DNA from: Roseobacter litoralis Och 149
Lineage (GTDB): Bacteria; Pseudomonadota; Alphaproteobacteria; Rhodobacterales; Rhodobacteraceae
DNA: 64,000 bases
NCBI RefSeq assembly: GCF_000154785.2
Contig: NC_015730.1
Coordinates: forward strand, 2,170,001-2,234,000
Direction of reading: 5' to 3'
This document shows positions 34,006-43,875 of this stretch, in pieces. A program made the translations under genes and the position numbers. The notes below the pieces were generated by a model. That model was not told the origin of the DNA. It was given only the letters and a program-made list of their open reading frames with translations, and did no database searches. Numbering within the stretch: the first letter of the stretch is position 1; each line of letters opens with the position of its first letter.

Positions 34006-35402
34006 CCCGCCAGCATCGGCAAGAACAAAACGATACCCGGAAAAGACACCAGCAACGCGATGGTTACAGCGTCGGCCAGAAAGAACGGCGTCACGCCTTT
34101 GAACACGTCCTGCACATTCAGATCATCGCGCACCCCGGCAACCACGAAACAGTTCAGACCGATGGGCGGCGTGATCAGACAGAACTCCGCCATTTTGACG
34201 ACCAGAATGCCGAACCAGATCGCACACATGGGACCCGACATCCCGAAAGCACTGTCCGCAGCGGTCACGTATTCACCACCATTCAGCGCCATAACTGCCG
34301 GGTACACCACCGGCAGCGTCAACAGAAGCATGCCAATCGCATCCATGAACATGCCCAACACGGCATAGGCCAACAGGATGCACACAAGGATCAGCATGGG
34401 CGACATGTCCAAAGCAGTTATCCAGTTTGCAAAGGCTTCCGGCAATTCTGCAAAGCCCAGAAAGCGGACGTAGATCAACACCCCCCAGATGATCGAAAAG
34501 ATCATCACGGTGAGTTTCGCGGTATCCAGCAAGGCTGTTTTCAGCTGCGACCAGCGCATGCCCCGGTAAAGGGCCATCAGGAAGATGATGAAAGCGCCGA
34601 TAGCCCCCCCTTCGGTCGGGGTGCCCCAGGCATCTCCGAAAGGGTTGTAGACAAAAAAGACGATGATCACGACCACCGCCACAATGGGCAAGGCCGGCGG
34701 CAGCGATTCAAACCGTTCGCGCCAAGTGAACCCGCTGACCGGCGGCCCGACGGTTTTAAAAATAACCGCAATCCCGATGATCAGGGCCGCATAGACCAAG
34801 GCCGAGAACATGCCGGGGATAAACCCCGCGAGCAGCAACATGCCCACGTCCTGCTCCACGATGATGGCATAGATCACCAGAATGGCCGATGGCGGGATCA
34901 GCGAGGCCAGCGTGCCACCGGCAGCCACGACGCCCGCCGCAAATTGTTTATTATACCCGATCTTGAGCATTTCGGGGATGGCGATACGGGCAAAGACCGC
35001 CGCCGTCGCCACCGATGCACCCGACACGGCGGCAAAGCCGGCGGTGGCGAACACCGTCGAAACCGCAAGCCCACCGGGCACCCAGGCGATCCAGCGTTTA
35101 CAGGCGGTAAACAAGGCCGTGGTCAGTTTAGCGTGATAGGCCAGATAGCCGATCATGATGAACACGGGGATCAGGCTCAACACCTGCGCCGACACTTTGG
35201 AATGCGGCGTGAGGCCCGCGATCTTGACGCTGATCTCCACCGCTTTCCAGAACCGTTCAGGGTCATAATCAAAACCGTTCCAGCGCAGCCAGACCAGCCC
35301 CACGAACCCGGCCAGACCCGCCGCAAAGGCCACGCGCATGCCGAGGATCACAAAGACCAGCAGCCCGCCGCTGACCCACAGCCCGATATCAATAGGTTCC
35401 AT
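34002..35402 (-). CDS. dctM: TRAP transporter large permease DctM
   Basis: 466-aa membrane protein with about 12-13 helices, family segments GMFMDAIGMLLLTLPVVYP and SAILVIYAIIVEQDVGMLLLAGFIPG. Forms the Na+-coupled transport core with DctQ. The start touches the dctQ stop. Convergent with pobA, overlapping by 4 bp. Import of 4-hydroxybenzoate or a related aromatic acid is inferred only from this location. Confidence 0.9.
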   Translation of the reverse strand: MEPIDIGLWVSGGLLVFVILGMRVAFAAGLAGFVGLVWLRWNGFDYDPERFWKAVEISVKIAGLTPHSKVSAQVLSLIPVFIMIGYLAYHAKLTTALFTACKRWIAWVPGGLAVSTVFATAGFAAVSGASVATAAVFARIAIPEMLKIGYNKQFAAGVVAAGGTLASLIPPSAILVIYAIIVEQDVGMLLLAGFIPGMFSALVYAALIIGIAVIFKTVGPPVSGFTWRERFESLPPALPIVAVVVIIVFFVYNPFGDAWGTPTEGGAIGAFIIFLMALYRGMRWSQLKTALLDTAKLTVMIFSIIWGVLIYVRFLGFAELPEAFANWITALDMSPMLILVCILLAYAVLGMFMDAIGMLLLTLPVVYPAVMALNGGEYVTAADSAFGMSGPMCAIWFGILVVKMAEFCLITPPIGLNCFVVAGVRDDLNVQDVFKGVTPFFLADAVTIALLVSFPGIVLFLPMLAG

Positions 35403-36031
35403 CAGTCGGCCCCTTCCAGCGCTTCGGCCTCGATACGGGCCTGCTCGGCAATGGTCAGGTTCAGCGGGACCGCGACGGGGTTTTCAAGCCCCAGCACCAA
35501 AGCACGCCCATAGCCCCAGGTTTGCAGCAGCAAGCGCAGCACCAGCACCCCAAAGGCGATGGGTACAACTAGCTTGGATGGCCACAGCGGGATGCCCACA
35601 TCAATCGAGCTGTCCCGGCTGCACAGCGGGCGCGCACAATCAAAGGAGCGGTCAAAATGATTCCATGCCCCCCATGCCAGCGCGACAATCAACACAAGGA
35701 TCAACAGGACCGAAATCAGTTCAAAAAGCCATAATACGCGCCCCTTGAGCGCCCCCACCAACATGTCCATGCGCACATGTGTCCCGTCACGCTGCACGTA
35801 AGAGACGCCCATAATCGCAATGATCGGCATCATGGCTTCGATGTAATCCACATAGCCCGCCATGGGTGAGCTGAAGAACTTGCGCCCCGTAACGGAGTAG
35901 ACCGCCAGAAACATCAGCGAGAATATGGCAAGACCACTCAGCAGTGCGCAGAAACGCTCAAGCGGTAAAAGTGCGCGGTCCAGTCGGCTCAGCAGACTGG
36001 AATCTTCGAGCACCGCAGCAGAACCTGCCAT
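35402..36031 (-). CDS. dctQ: TRAP transporter small permease DctQ
   Basis: 209 aa, four hydrophobic helices (around 33-52, 70-83, 103-125 and 155-172). DctQ-type features include the conserved region around YVQRDGTHVRMDM. It stabilises DctM and contacts the binding protein. Contains an unusual Cys pair (CARPLCSRD) in a periplasmic loop between helices 3 and 4. Confidence 0.88.
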   Translation of the reverse strand: MAGSAAVLEDSSLLSRLDRALLPLERFCALLSGLAIFSLMFLAVYSVTGRKFFSSPMAGYVDYIEAMMPIIAIMGVSYVQRDGTHVRMDMLVGALKGRVLWLFELISVLLILVLIVALAWGAWNHFDRSFDCARPLCSRDSSIDVGIPLWPSKLVVPIAFGVLVLRLLLQTWGYGRALVLGLENPVAVPLNLTIAEQARIEAEALEGAD

Positions 36032-36069
36032 CGCCCACCTCCCGTTATGTTTGGAAAATCAGGAAAAAT

Positions 36070-36093
36070 GGGCCGCCTCGGATGAAGCGACCC
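36070..36093 (-). other. Hairpin between dctP and dctQ
   Basis: A 7-bp stem with one G-U pair (36070-36076 with 36087-36093), directly after the binding-protein gene in transcript direction. Likely an mRNA stabiliser that favours dctP expression. Confidence 0.35.
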
Positions 36094-36101
36094 AAATCAG
36101 T

Positions 36102-37118
36102 TTAGCTACCGCCCTTGGCTTCTGCCAATGTGCTGACGACAAGGTCATACAGCTCTTGTCCGGGCAGGCCTTGCGCTTCCATTTCCGCGATCCACGCTTC
36201 ATGGTTTGGCGTGCCCGCTTTGGCTTGGAAAGCCGCAATCACGTCCGGAGCAATCTCGACTTTCTGCACTTCTTTTTCCGCGAGAACCGAATCCCAACGC
36301 TCCAGAAGCTCAGCGTAGTTCGAGAGATAGAAATCGATCGCTTCGCCCACCGAGGAATCCAGCGCGTCACGATGCGCATCCGACAATGACTCATAAGCGT
36401 CGATGTTCACCACCACCGGGCAGTTCACCGTGCCGGGGTTGAGGTTCGCCGTCCACCAATCCGCCTGATTGATCGTGCCAAAGCTCAGATGCGCGTGCTG
36501 GGCAAAAGCGACCGTGTCCACCACGCCCCCTTGCATCGCCTGATAGGCCTCGGTTGCCGTCACGGATGTCGGCACCGCACCAACCGTCTTGAACGCTTCA
36601 CCAAGACCACCTGTTGCACGCACGCGCATGCCTTCGAACTCAGCAAGTTCGTCGCGCGGCTCGCCGGTTCCAACGATGTTATACTGCGGCATCGGCGAGG
36701 TCATGAGCAGCTTGGCGTTCCATTGCGCCATCTCTTCGGTTGCCGCCGGGTGTGCGTAGACCGCATTGGCCACCGCGACCTCCTGCTCAAGGTTCTCAAC
36801 GCCGAGGAAGGGCAATTCAAGCACGGTGATCACCCGGTTTTTATCCGGATGATAGCCCGCACAGAACTGCGCCATTTCAAACGCGCCGATCGAGATTCCG
36901 TCAAGGTTCTCGCGGTTTTTCGACAAGCCGCCGTAGCTGACATTCATGGTGAATTCGCCACCTGTCTTTTCCGCAACAAGTTCGGCCAGTTTTTCAACAT
37001 GTTCTGTGAACGCGCGACGTTTGCCCCAGACCGACACATTCCATTCCCTGGCAGCTGCCTCGGACACAAATGCAAAACTGATGGCAGCAACGGCCGCCCC
37101 ACTTAGGTATTTATTCAT
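36102..37118 (-). CDS. dctP: TRAP transporter substrate-binding protein DctP
   Basis: 338 aa with a Sec signal peptide (1-23, ...SEAAA). The mature DctP fold shows the R-A-T-G selectivity region GMRVRATGGLGEAF, whose Arg usually grips the substrate carboxylate, and AYQAMQGGVVDTV. Promoter-proximal gene of dctPQM. Substrate unknown; an organic, possibly aromatic, acid is expected. Confidence 0.9.
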   Translation of the reverse strand: MNKYLSGAAVAAISFAFVSEAAAREWNVSVWGKRRAFTEHVEKLAELVAEKTGGEFTMNVSYGGLSKNRENLDGISIGAFEMAQFCAGYHPDKNRVITVLELPFLGVENLEQEVAVANAVYAHPAATEEMAQWNAKLLMTSPMPQYNIVGTGEPRDELAEFEGMRVRATGGLGEAFKTVGAVPTSVTATEAYQAMQGGVVDTVAFAQHAHLSFGTINQADWWTANLNPGTVNCPVVVNIDAYESLSDAHRDALDSSVGEAIDFYLSNYAELLERWDSVLAEKEVQKVEIAPDVIAAFQAKAGTPNHEAWIAEMEAQGLPGQELYDLVVSTLAEAKGGS

Positions 37119-37575
37119 GATATTTCTCCCTGGTTGCCCGTATTATTCAGAACGGATTGCGGCAAACCTACTCAACGGCGGTAAGACTGCCAAGCCCCCT
37201 TTGAAAGCCCGCCCCTGAGCAATCAGACAGCGCGGATATATTTCCGATGTCCGCACCCCGACAGATATATTCGTGAAAGCAGAGTACCCGGAAGTGCAGC
37301 CACCAACCCAATGCACAGCAAAGATTGAGATCAAAGCTCCAAAAACCACCTAACCTGTTGGTTAGACTTATATTTTACCGCTTTATCCAAAAGCAAATAC
37401 CCTTGCCGGTTACGGTGCCGCCCAGATTCCGCGCAAATTGCAGGGTTATCCGCTTGTTTTCGATCAGCGATTGACCTCAAAATGCACACAGAATGCAAAT
37501 GGCTGACACTCGAACCGTTGGCCGCACCGGATCATGCCATTTGGCACTGACAAGACCAAAGAGGGAGGAGCTTCA
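37119..37575. promoter_or_regulatory. 457-bp divergent promoter region between dctP and acs
   Basis: AT-richer region without a credible gene. It contains the ribosome binding site GGGAGGAG (37563-37570) of acs. No riboswitch or strong palindrome recognised. Confidence 0.5.
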
Positions 37576-39546
37576 ATGCCTGACACAAAAAACGCCCCGA
37601 AAGCCTATCCACCATCCGCCGATATGGTGGCAAACGCCCACGTCACGTTATCGCAATACGGATCGTTGTATTCGGAGTCTGTTTCGGATTCTGAGGGGTT
37701 TTGGCGGCGTGAGGGGGGGCGGGTTGACTGGATCAAGCCTTTCACCAAGGTCAAGGATGTGAATTTCGATCTCGGCCATGTGTCGATCAACTGGTACGCG
37801 GATGGCACCTTGAATGTGGCGGCCAATTGCGTGGACCGGCATCTGGCCACGCGCGGCGATCAGACCGCGATCATCTGGGAGCCGGATGACCCCAAGGATG
37901 CCGCCAAACATATCACCTACAAGCAGTTGCACGCTTCGGTCTGCAAGATGGCCAATGTGCTGGAAAGCCTTGGCGTGCGGCGCGGCGACCGGGTGGTGAT
38001 CTACCTGCCGATGATCCCCGAGGCGGCCTATGCGATGCTCGCCTGCGCGCGGATCGGCGCGATCCACTCCATCGTCTTTGCCGGGTTTTCGCCCGATGCG
38101 CTTTCGGCGCGGATCAATGGCTGTGACGCCAAACTCGTCATCACCGCCGATCACGCCCCGCGCGGCGGGCGGGCCACAGCCCTCAAATCCAACACGGACG
38201 CCGCCCTGCTGCACTGCAAGGACACGGTCAAATGCCTCGTCGTCAAGCGCACCGGCGGGCAGACCACCTGGATCGACGGGCGCGATTACGACTGCGGCGA
38301 GATGATGCTGGAGGCCTCGGATATCTCCCACCCCGCCGAGATGAACGCCGAAGACCCGCTGTTCATCCTCTATACCTCCGGCTCCACCGGCCAGCCCAAG
38401 GGCGTCGTGCACACTTCGGGCGGGTATTTGACCTATGCCGCCATGACCCATGAGATCGTGTTTGATTATCACGATGGCGACGTCTTCTGGTGCACGGCGG
38501 ATGTGGGCTGGGTGACGGGCCACAGCTATATCGTCTACGGGCCGCTGGCCAATGGCGCGACCACCATCATGTTCGAGGGCGTGCCGACCTACCCCGATGC
38601 CAGCCGCTTCTGGCAGGTCTGCGAAAAGCATAAAGTAAACCAGTTCTACACTGCCCCCACCGCCATCCGCGCACTGATGGGACAGGGCAAATCCTTTGTC
38701 GAAGGGTGCGATCTGAGTGACCTCAAGGTGCTGGGCACCGTGGGTGAGCCGATCAATCCAGAGGCCTGGAACTGGTACAATGACGTCGTGGGCAAGGGCA
38801 AATGCCCCATCGTCGACACCTGGTGGCAGACCGAGACGGGCGGCCATCTGATGACCCCCCTGCCCGGCGCGCATGAGATGAAACCCGGCTCCGCGATGAA
38901 GCCCTTCTTTGGCATCAAGCCGATGGTGCTGGAGCCCGCCTCGGGCGAAGTCCTTGAGGGCAATGACGTGGAGGGCGTGTTGGTCATCGCCGACAGCTGG
39001 CCCGGCCAGATGCGCACCATCTGGGGCGATCACGAACGGTTCGAAAAGACCTACTTCTCTGATTACAAAGGCTATTACTTCACCGGGGATGGCTGCAAAC
39101 GTGACGCAGACGGTGATTACTGGATCACGGGCCGCGTCGATGATGTGATCAACGTCTCAGGCCACCGCATGGGCACCGCAGAGGTCGAAAGCGCGCTGGT
39201 CGCCCACGCCAAAGTCGCCGAAGCCGCCGTCGTGGGATACCCCCACGCGATCAAGGGGCAAGGCATCTACTGCTACGTCACGCTCATGAACGGCGAAGAG
39301 CCCAGCGATGAACTCTATCAGGAATTGCGCAAATGGGTCCGCACCGAAATCGGCCCCATCGCGTCGCCTGACCTCATCCAATGGGCCCCCGGCCTGCCCA
39401 AAACACGCTCAGGCAAGATCATGCGCCGCATCCTGCGCAAAATCGCCGAAGACGACTTCGCAACCCTCGGAGACACCTCAACCCTCGCAGACCCAACCGT
39501 CGTCACAGACCTCATCACAAACCGAATGAACAAACAGGACGCTTGA
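37576..39546 (+). CDS. acs: Acetyl-CoA synthetase (AMP-forming)
   Basis: 656 aa, the usual Acs length. Activates acetate through acetyl-AMP to acetyl-CoA. Adenylate-forming motif [11 protein letters not shown] near residue 266, WWQTETGGH core motif near 416, and C-terminal RSGKIMRR whose Lys (~614) is the regulatory acetylation site in other Acs proteins. Start ATG at 37576 five bases after GGGAGGAG; an upstream extension is unsupported. Single-gene unit. Confidence 0.95.
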   Translation: MPDTKNAPKAYPPSADMVANAHVTLSQYGSLYSESVSDSEGFWRREGGRVDWIKPFTKVKDVNFDLGHVSINWYADGTLNVAANCVDRHLATRGDQTAIIWEPDDPKDAAKHITYKQLHASVCKMANVLESLGVRRGDRVVIYLPMIPEAAYAMLACARIGAIHSIVFAGFSPDALSARINGCDAKLVITADHAPRGGRATALKSNTDAALLHCKDTVKCLVVKRTGGQTTWIDGRDYDCGEMMLEASDISHPAEMNAEDPLFILYTSGSTGQPKGVVHTSGGYLTYAAMTHEIVFDYHDGDVFWCTADVGWVTGHSYIVYGPLANGATTIMFEGVPTYPDASRFWQVCEKHKVNQFYTAPTAIRALMGQGKSFVEGCDLSDLKVLGTVGEPINPEAWNWYNDVVGKGKCPIVDTWWQTETGGHLMTPLPGAHEMKPGSAMKPFFGIKPMVLEPASGEVLEGNDVEGVLVIADSWPGQMRTIWGDHERFEKTYFSDYKGYYFTGDGCKRDADGDYWITGRVDDVINVSGHRMGTAEVESALVAHAKVAEAAVVGYPHAIKGQGIYCYVTLMNGEEPSDELYQELRKWVRTEIGPIASPDLIQWAPGLPKTRSGKIMRRILRKIAEDDFATLGDTSTLADPTVVTDLITNRMNKQDA

Positions 39547-39703
39547 TAAAATGGATGGTTCGGGCGCAAAACATGCGCCCGAAGGACCTCCCGGTTTCGC
39601 GTGGCCGGCGATTGGATAAAGTCTGCCACGCGCCCCTTGCCCTGAAGGGTTTTGAATTTACATCACTTTCTTTAAGGCACGATGGGAAGTTCGAAATTAA
39701 AAT

Positions 39704-40261
39704 GTGCGAAATCAAATCTCTGCATCAACAGCGGTTGCAAACGTGAGCGGGGCGCATTCGTTTGAGCCGACCTTGGATCATACCCGTGCACTGCGCGACG
39801 CATTCGGGTGTTTTGGCACCGGAGTGACAATCGTTTGTGCCCAAACACCGGACGGCCCTGTCGGTATGACAGCCAATTCGTTTTCCGCCATTTCGCTTGA
39901 TCCACCGCTAGTGCTTTGGGCACCGTCCAGCAGTTCAAAGCGGCATGCGGCCTTTGTGGCGGCCCAGCATTTCTGCGTTCATATTCTTGCAGCAGAACAA
40001 CTGAAAATGGCCAAGCACTTTGCCAGCAATGGCACGGACTTTGACACCTTTGACTGGCACGAAGGACCCTTTGGTGCGCCAACACTCAAGGGCTGTCTGA
40101 CAGAGTTTCATTGCGACACAGATGCCATCCATCCGGCTGGTGATCACTCACTCATCCTTGGACGTGTGCGCCATGTTGTGCACGATACCAGTGGCGGGAA
40201 CGGACTGTTGTTTGATCAGGGGCGTTTTGGGCAGTTCACACCCGCTGTCGTCGCGGATTAA
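39704..40261 (+). CDS. Flavin reductase-like (HpaC/FRP) family protein
   Basis: 185 aa. Family signatures: ALRDAFGCFGTGVTIVCA, VGMTANSFSAISLDPPLVLW (FMN-binding) and GDHSLILGRV near the C-terminus. Supplies reduced flavin to a two-component monooxygenase or is a flavin-binding oxidoreductase. No oxygenase partner is adjacent. Both candidate starts are GTG (39704 or 39743); the later one fits the family better, the earlier is the longest. Its stop overlaps that of tamB. It resembles the smoA-like gene at 60181. Confidence 0.8.
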   Translation: MRNQISASTAVANVSGAHSFEPTLDHTRALRDAFGCFGTGVTIVCAQTPDGPVGMTANSFSAISLDPPLVLWAPSSSSKRHAAFVAAQHFCVHILAAEQLKMAKHFASNGTDFDTFDWHEGPFGAPTLKGCLTEFHCDTDAIHPAGDHSLILGRVRHVVHDTSGGNGLLFDQGRFGQFTPAVVAD

Positions 40262-43200
40262 TAGTCCCGTTCGAAAAAGAAACCCACACTGCTGTCGCCG
40301 TCTTCGGCCACGGTCGCCTTGCCTTTGAGATCGCTGGTCAGATCGATATTCAGCGAAATATCGGTGCCCTTGTCGCTGTTGTTCGTTACATCCGTATAAA
40401 TCGTATCCGTGATGTATTTCCCCGCCGACACGGAGGTTGCACCATCCTCATCGGTCGTGACGTCCAGCTCATCCAGTCCCGCACCGCTTCGCAAACCGCC
40501 AAGCACGTTGATGCCGCCACGGCCAGACAGTTGAGAGATACCATTCGCCAACTGCAAAGCCTGGAACGCCGAAAGTTCGGATACATACCGCCCGAACAGG
40601 ATCAGCGACATCACTTCGTCTTCCGGGGCCTCCGGTATGGCGCTGAAGGTGATTTCCGGCTCATCGGCGAGACCATCTACGGTGATGCTGGCCGTGCCCT
40701 CGGGGGTGTCAGTGGTTGTGACAAAGCGAATGTAGGGTGTGACACTGCCCTGAAACTGGATGGACCCTTCATCCAGTTCAAAACGCTTGCCGATAATGTC
40801 CAGGCGACCACGGATCAGATCAAAGCTGCCTGACGAGATGATGTTATTGGTATCCCCGCGCACAGAAAGAGCGCCGCCCATTTCGGCATTTATGCCGCGC
40901 CCACGCACAAAGAGTTTCGAGGGGGCATTGATGTCGATGGCCAGTGGAAATGCCGGGGCATCGGCCCTTTCCTCTTTTTCTTCCTTTGGCAAAACCCCCG
41001 CATAGGACTGGGTTACCGTGGCGCGGCGCGTTGCACCAACATGGCGAATTTCGGGGATGGAGCCAATGGATGTGACCCCCGTGCCCGGCACGGTTATATT
41101 GACCTCTTTCAGATCAATCTGCCCTGCAATCCGTGCACCACCCGTCAAGGGACCGTTCACGGTGATATCTGCGCCTACAGTGGCTGCGTACAAATTCGGA
41201 TCAAGCAGAACAGCATCGCGCAGGGCCACCGTGAGATCGCCAATCAGACTGGCCAGATTGACAGAGCCGCCGACCTCAGCCCGCCCCCCCGTCACGAAAT
41301 CCGCCCCCAAATTCAGTTGCGCCGTGTTGCTGAGCAAATCGATGCGCGTGTTCAGATTTTCGAGGCCAAGACGCAGGTTCGGGTCCGAAAACCGCGCACC
41401 GCTACTGGAGATTTGCCCGCTCAGAGCCTCAAGCGACGGCGCACCTTGAACGGCGAGGTCAAATACCGCCTGCCCTTGCAGACTGCGGGGTGCCAGAAAC
41501 GGACCCGCGAGTCCGAGTGGTAATTCACCGTCAATCTCGAGATCAACCGTGCTTGCATCCTGTGCTGCGGTGCCGGCAATTGTTGCGGTCATTCCGGCAG
41601 GCCCCTCAAGCAGCGTGTCGACGGCCCAACCTTCGCCCGCGCGCGCCAAATCCCCCTTCAGCGCGAGGGGGCCACCAATGTCAGGCACCAGCACGCTCAT
41701 ATCGGGCAAGCTCGCGTCAAAGGTGACTTTCGCATCGGGCCCGGTGGCGAGGCCCAGAACCTCAAGCCGTCCGTCAAAGGGTACGTCCGCTTTGACGTCG
41801 ATCTGATAGCCTGCAGCCGACTGCCAAAGCCGCCCCTTAGCGGCAACCGGACCTTGTGCATCCGGGACAAGGGGCTGAATTTCCGGGATCGAGACGTCAA
41901 AACTCAGATCAGCATCCGGCCCGGTCGCCAGCCCCGAAACAACAGCGCGCGCATCGTAGGGCGCATCGAGCGCGGCCTCGATCTGCCATCCCTCTTGTGA
42001 CTGTTTCGCATCAGCGTCGAGCGACAAAGGCCCCTGATACTGCGGCGCGATAAGGGCGACATCCGATAGCCTGACGCGCGCTACCACCTCACTGCCCATG
42101 CTGCGCAGCGCCGCATCCGCTGTCACATCCAACGCATCGTTCTGCAGCGACAAGTCCCGCACAAAAGTCCCCGTGGCGTCGCGCGCCGCACCAAGAGAGA
42201 GTTCGGTGCGTCCTGTCAGCAACGCGTCAGCTTGGGGAATATCTACGATAATATCCTGCGCCGTTCCTGCGATCTTGACATCAAACATGCTGGACAGCGG
42301 GACAACGCGCCCGGCCACCGATAAATCGGCAGCACCGCTCAGGGGCCGCCCTGCAAGCCCTGCAAAGCGCGATAAATCCTGCGTCACCACAGCTAGATCA
42401 AAGTTTGTCGGAAAGCCATTGTCCAACCCTTCGATCTCAACATCGCCGTCCAGCCCGAAATCGGGACCCGACAGGGACAGGTTCGTAATCTCGATTGGCT
42501 GGCCTTCGACATAGTTGATGGTGGCAAAGCCGTTGATTGCATCGCCCAGAGCCTGCGCCGTGCTCTCATCGCTAAGTTCCACACCGGTTGCATCCAGACG
42601 CAGATCCGTCACAAAACGACCGATACTGTCCACACTGCCATCCAAAGTGCCATCAAGGATGAGGTCAATGCTGGCAACCTGTGCGGCCTCATGCTGCAGA
42701 TTATCGATGTCAAAAACACCCTTGAACGCATCGCCCGCCTGCGCGTCGAAGGATATATCAAGACCAATAGATCCAACCGTAATACCCGCATCTGAGCCGG
42801 GCAAGACAACGTCTTGTCCATCCTGCGCGATCAGGCCTTTGACATCGACAAAGCTTGGCCACATATCACTATTCAATTGAACTCTACCTGTCAGATCAAC
42901 AGCCTGCGCGCCGATGCTAAAGTTCTGAACATCAATTGAACCGTCGGCCACCAGCAGTGTTTCGACCTTCAGCGCAACATCAGGACCAAAGAAGTCATGA
43001 TACTCGGGCGCGATCAGAGATGTGATGTCGCCGCCAAGATCAGCACGTATCCGGCGATCAGGTCCCGCATCGACGATGGCACTTTCTTCGGCGCGCAACG
43101 CCACCTGCCCGGCGAGACGCGGCTGCCCCGCAGTCGACAAAGCTATATCGGCGGTGAAATCATCCAACGGACCAATACCGGCGACACTGAGGTCAACCGA

Positions 43201-43875
43201 GGGTCGATCAGGCAGGTTGAGCAATTTCGCCGTAATGCCATCCGCCGCCTCTGACAGTGTCAGGTTCAGATCAATCTCAGCGCCGTCACGTTCGACGTTT
43301 GTGCGCAGGGCGAATGTGCCTGCGACCTCGTCGATACGGTCGGCCACTAGGTCCAGAAACAACCCCTCATCATCCAGACGCGCGCTCGCTTTCAAGGACA
43401 GGCGCGCCGCCGCGCCAAGAATGGGTTCTCCAAGGTCAATTTCTGACACTTCAAACGCGTCGATATTGATGGACACCGGCAGTTCAGGCAGTTGCAGACT
43501 GAATTCTTCGGCCTCGGCGGACGGTATCTCGACGGGTTGCTCTTCGGCGATGGGCAGGCGTGCCACTTGCAGGGACCGTGCAGTCAGGCTGTCGACCTTG
43601 AGGCGTCCGCGCAGCAAGGCGGTGCGGCTCCAGATCAGCGATACCTCTTCCAGCGTCAGCCAGATGCCCTCGGCATCGGCAATCGTCATGGTGTCGAATG
43701 TCGCCTCCGAACTCAGCGCACCGGCAAAGCCGACGATGTTCACCTCACGCCCAGCACCCGATAACGCGCCCTCAATGGTGCGTGTCAAAAAGCCACCACC
43801 GTCTTCGTCATCCTGTGCCGCGAGCGACAGCGGCAACAGCGTCAGTGTGACAGCAATGATCAGCAGATATCTCAA
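40258..43875 (-). CDS. tamB: Translocation and assembly module subunit TamB
   Basis: 1205-aa AsmA-like protein anchored in the inner membrane by its N-terminal hydrophobic segment (residues 3-20). A long stretch of repetitive beta-strand sequence forms the hydrophobic groove that bridges the periplasm. The C-terminal DUF490 domain includes the ...GRYVSELSAFQALQLA segment and ends in an outer-membrane-like FFFERDY. Works with TamA in outer-membrane protein or phospholipid transport. Start overlaps the tamA stop (ATGA). Confidence 0.92.
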   Translation of the reverse strand: MRYLLIIAVTLTLLPLSLAAQDDEDGGGFLTRTIEGALSGAGREVNIVGFAGALSSEATFDTMTIADAEGIWLTLEEVSLIWSRTALLRGRLKVDSLTARSLQVARLPIAEEQPVEIPSAEAEEFSLQLPELPVSINIDAFEVSEIDLGEPILGAAARLSLKASARLDDEGLFLDLVADRIDEVAGTFALRTNVERDGAEIDLNLTLSEAADGITAKLLNLPDRPSVDLSVAGIGPLDDFTADIALSTAGQPRLAGQVALRAEESAIVDAGPDRRIRADLGGDITSLIAPEYHDFFGPDVALKVETLLVADGSIDVQNFSIGAQAVDLTGRVQLNSDMWPSFVDVKGLIAQDGQDVVLPGSDAGITVGSIGLDISFDAQAGDAFKGVFDIDNLQHEAAQVASIDLILDGTLDGSVDSIGRFVTDLRLDATGVELSDESTAQALGDAINGFATINYVEGQPIEITNLSLSGPDFGLDGDVEIEGLDNGFPTNFDLAVVTQDLSRFAGLAGRPLSGAADLSVAGRVVPLSSMFDVKIAGTAQDIIVDIPQADALLTGRTELSLGAARDATGTFVRDLSLQNDALDVTADAALRSMGSEVVARVRLSDVALIAPQYQGPLSLDADAKQSQEGWQIEAALDAPYDARAVVSGLATGPDADLSFDVSIPEIQPLVPDAQGPVAAKGRLWQSAAGYQIDVKADVPFDGRLEVLGLATGPDAKVTFDASLPDMSVLVPDIGGPLALKGDLARAGEGWAVDTLLEGPAGMTATIAGTAAQDASTVDLEIDGELPLGLAGPFLAPRSLQGQAVFDLAVQGAPSLEALSGQISSSGARFSDPNLRLGLENLNTRIDLLSNTAQLNLGADFVTGGRAEVGGSVNLASLIGDLTVALRDAVLLDPNLYAATVGADITVNGPLTGGARIAGQIDLKEVNITVPGTGVTSIGSIPEIRHVGATRRATVTQSYAGVLPKEEKEERADAPAFPLAIDINAPSKLFVRGRGINAEMGGALSVRGDTNNIISSGSFDLIRGRLDIIGKRFELDEGSIQFQGSVTPYIRFVTTTDTPEGTASITVDGLADEPEITFSAIPEAPEDEVMSLILFGRYVSELSAFQALQLANGISQLSGRGGINVLGGLRSGAGLDELDVTTDEDGATSVSAGKYITDTIYTDVTNNSDKGTDISLNIDLTSDLKGKATVAEDGDSSVGFFFERDY

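Noticed and set aside
37143..37349. Minus-strand 68-codon frame upstream of dctP
   Set aside because: Lies in the dctP/acs promoter region, lacks a ribosome binding site and shows no family signal.
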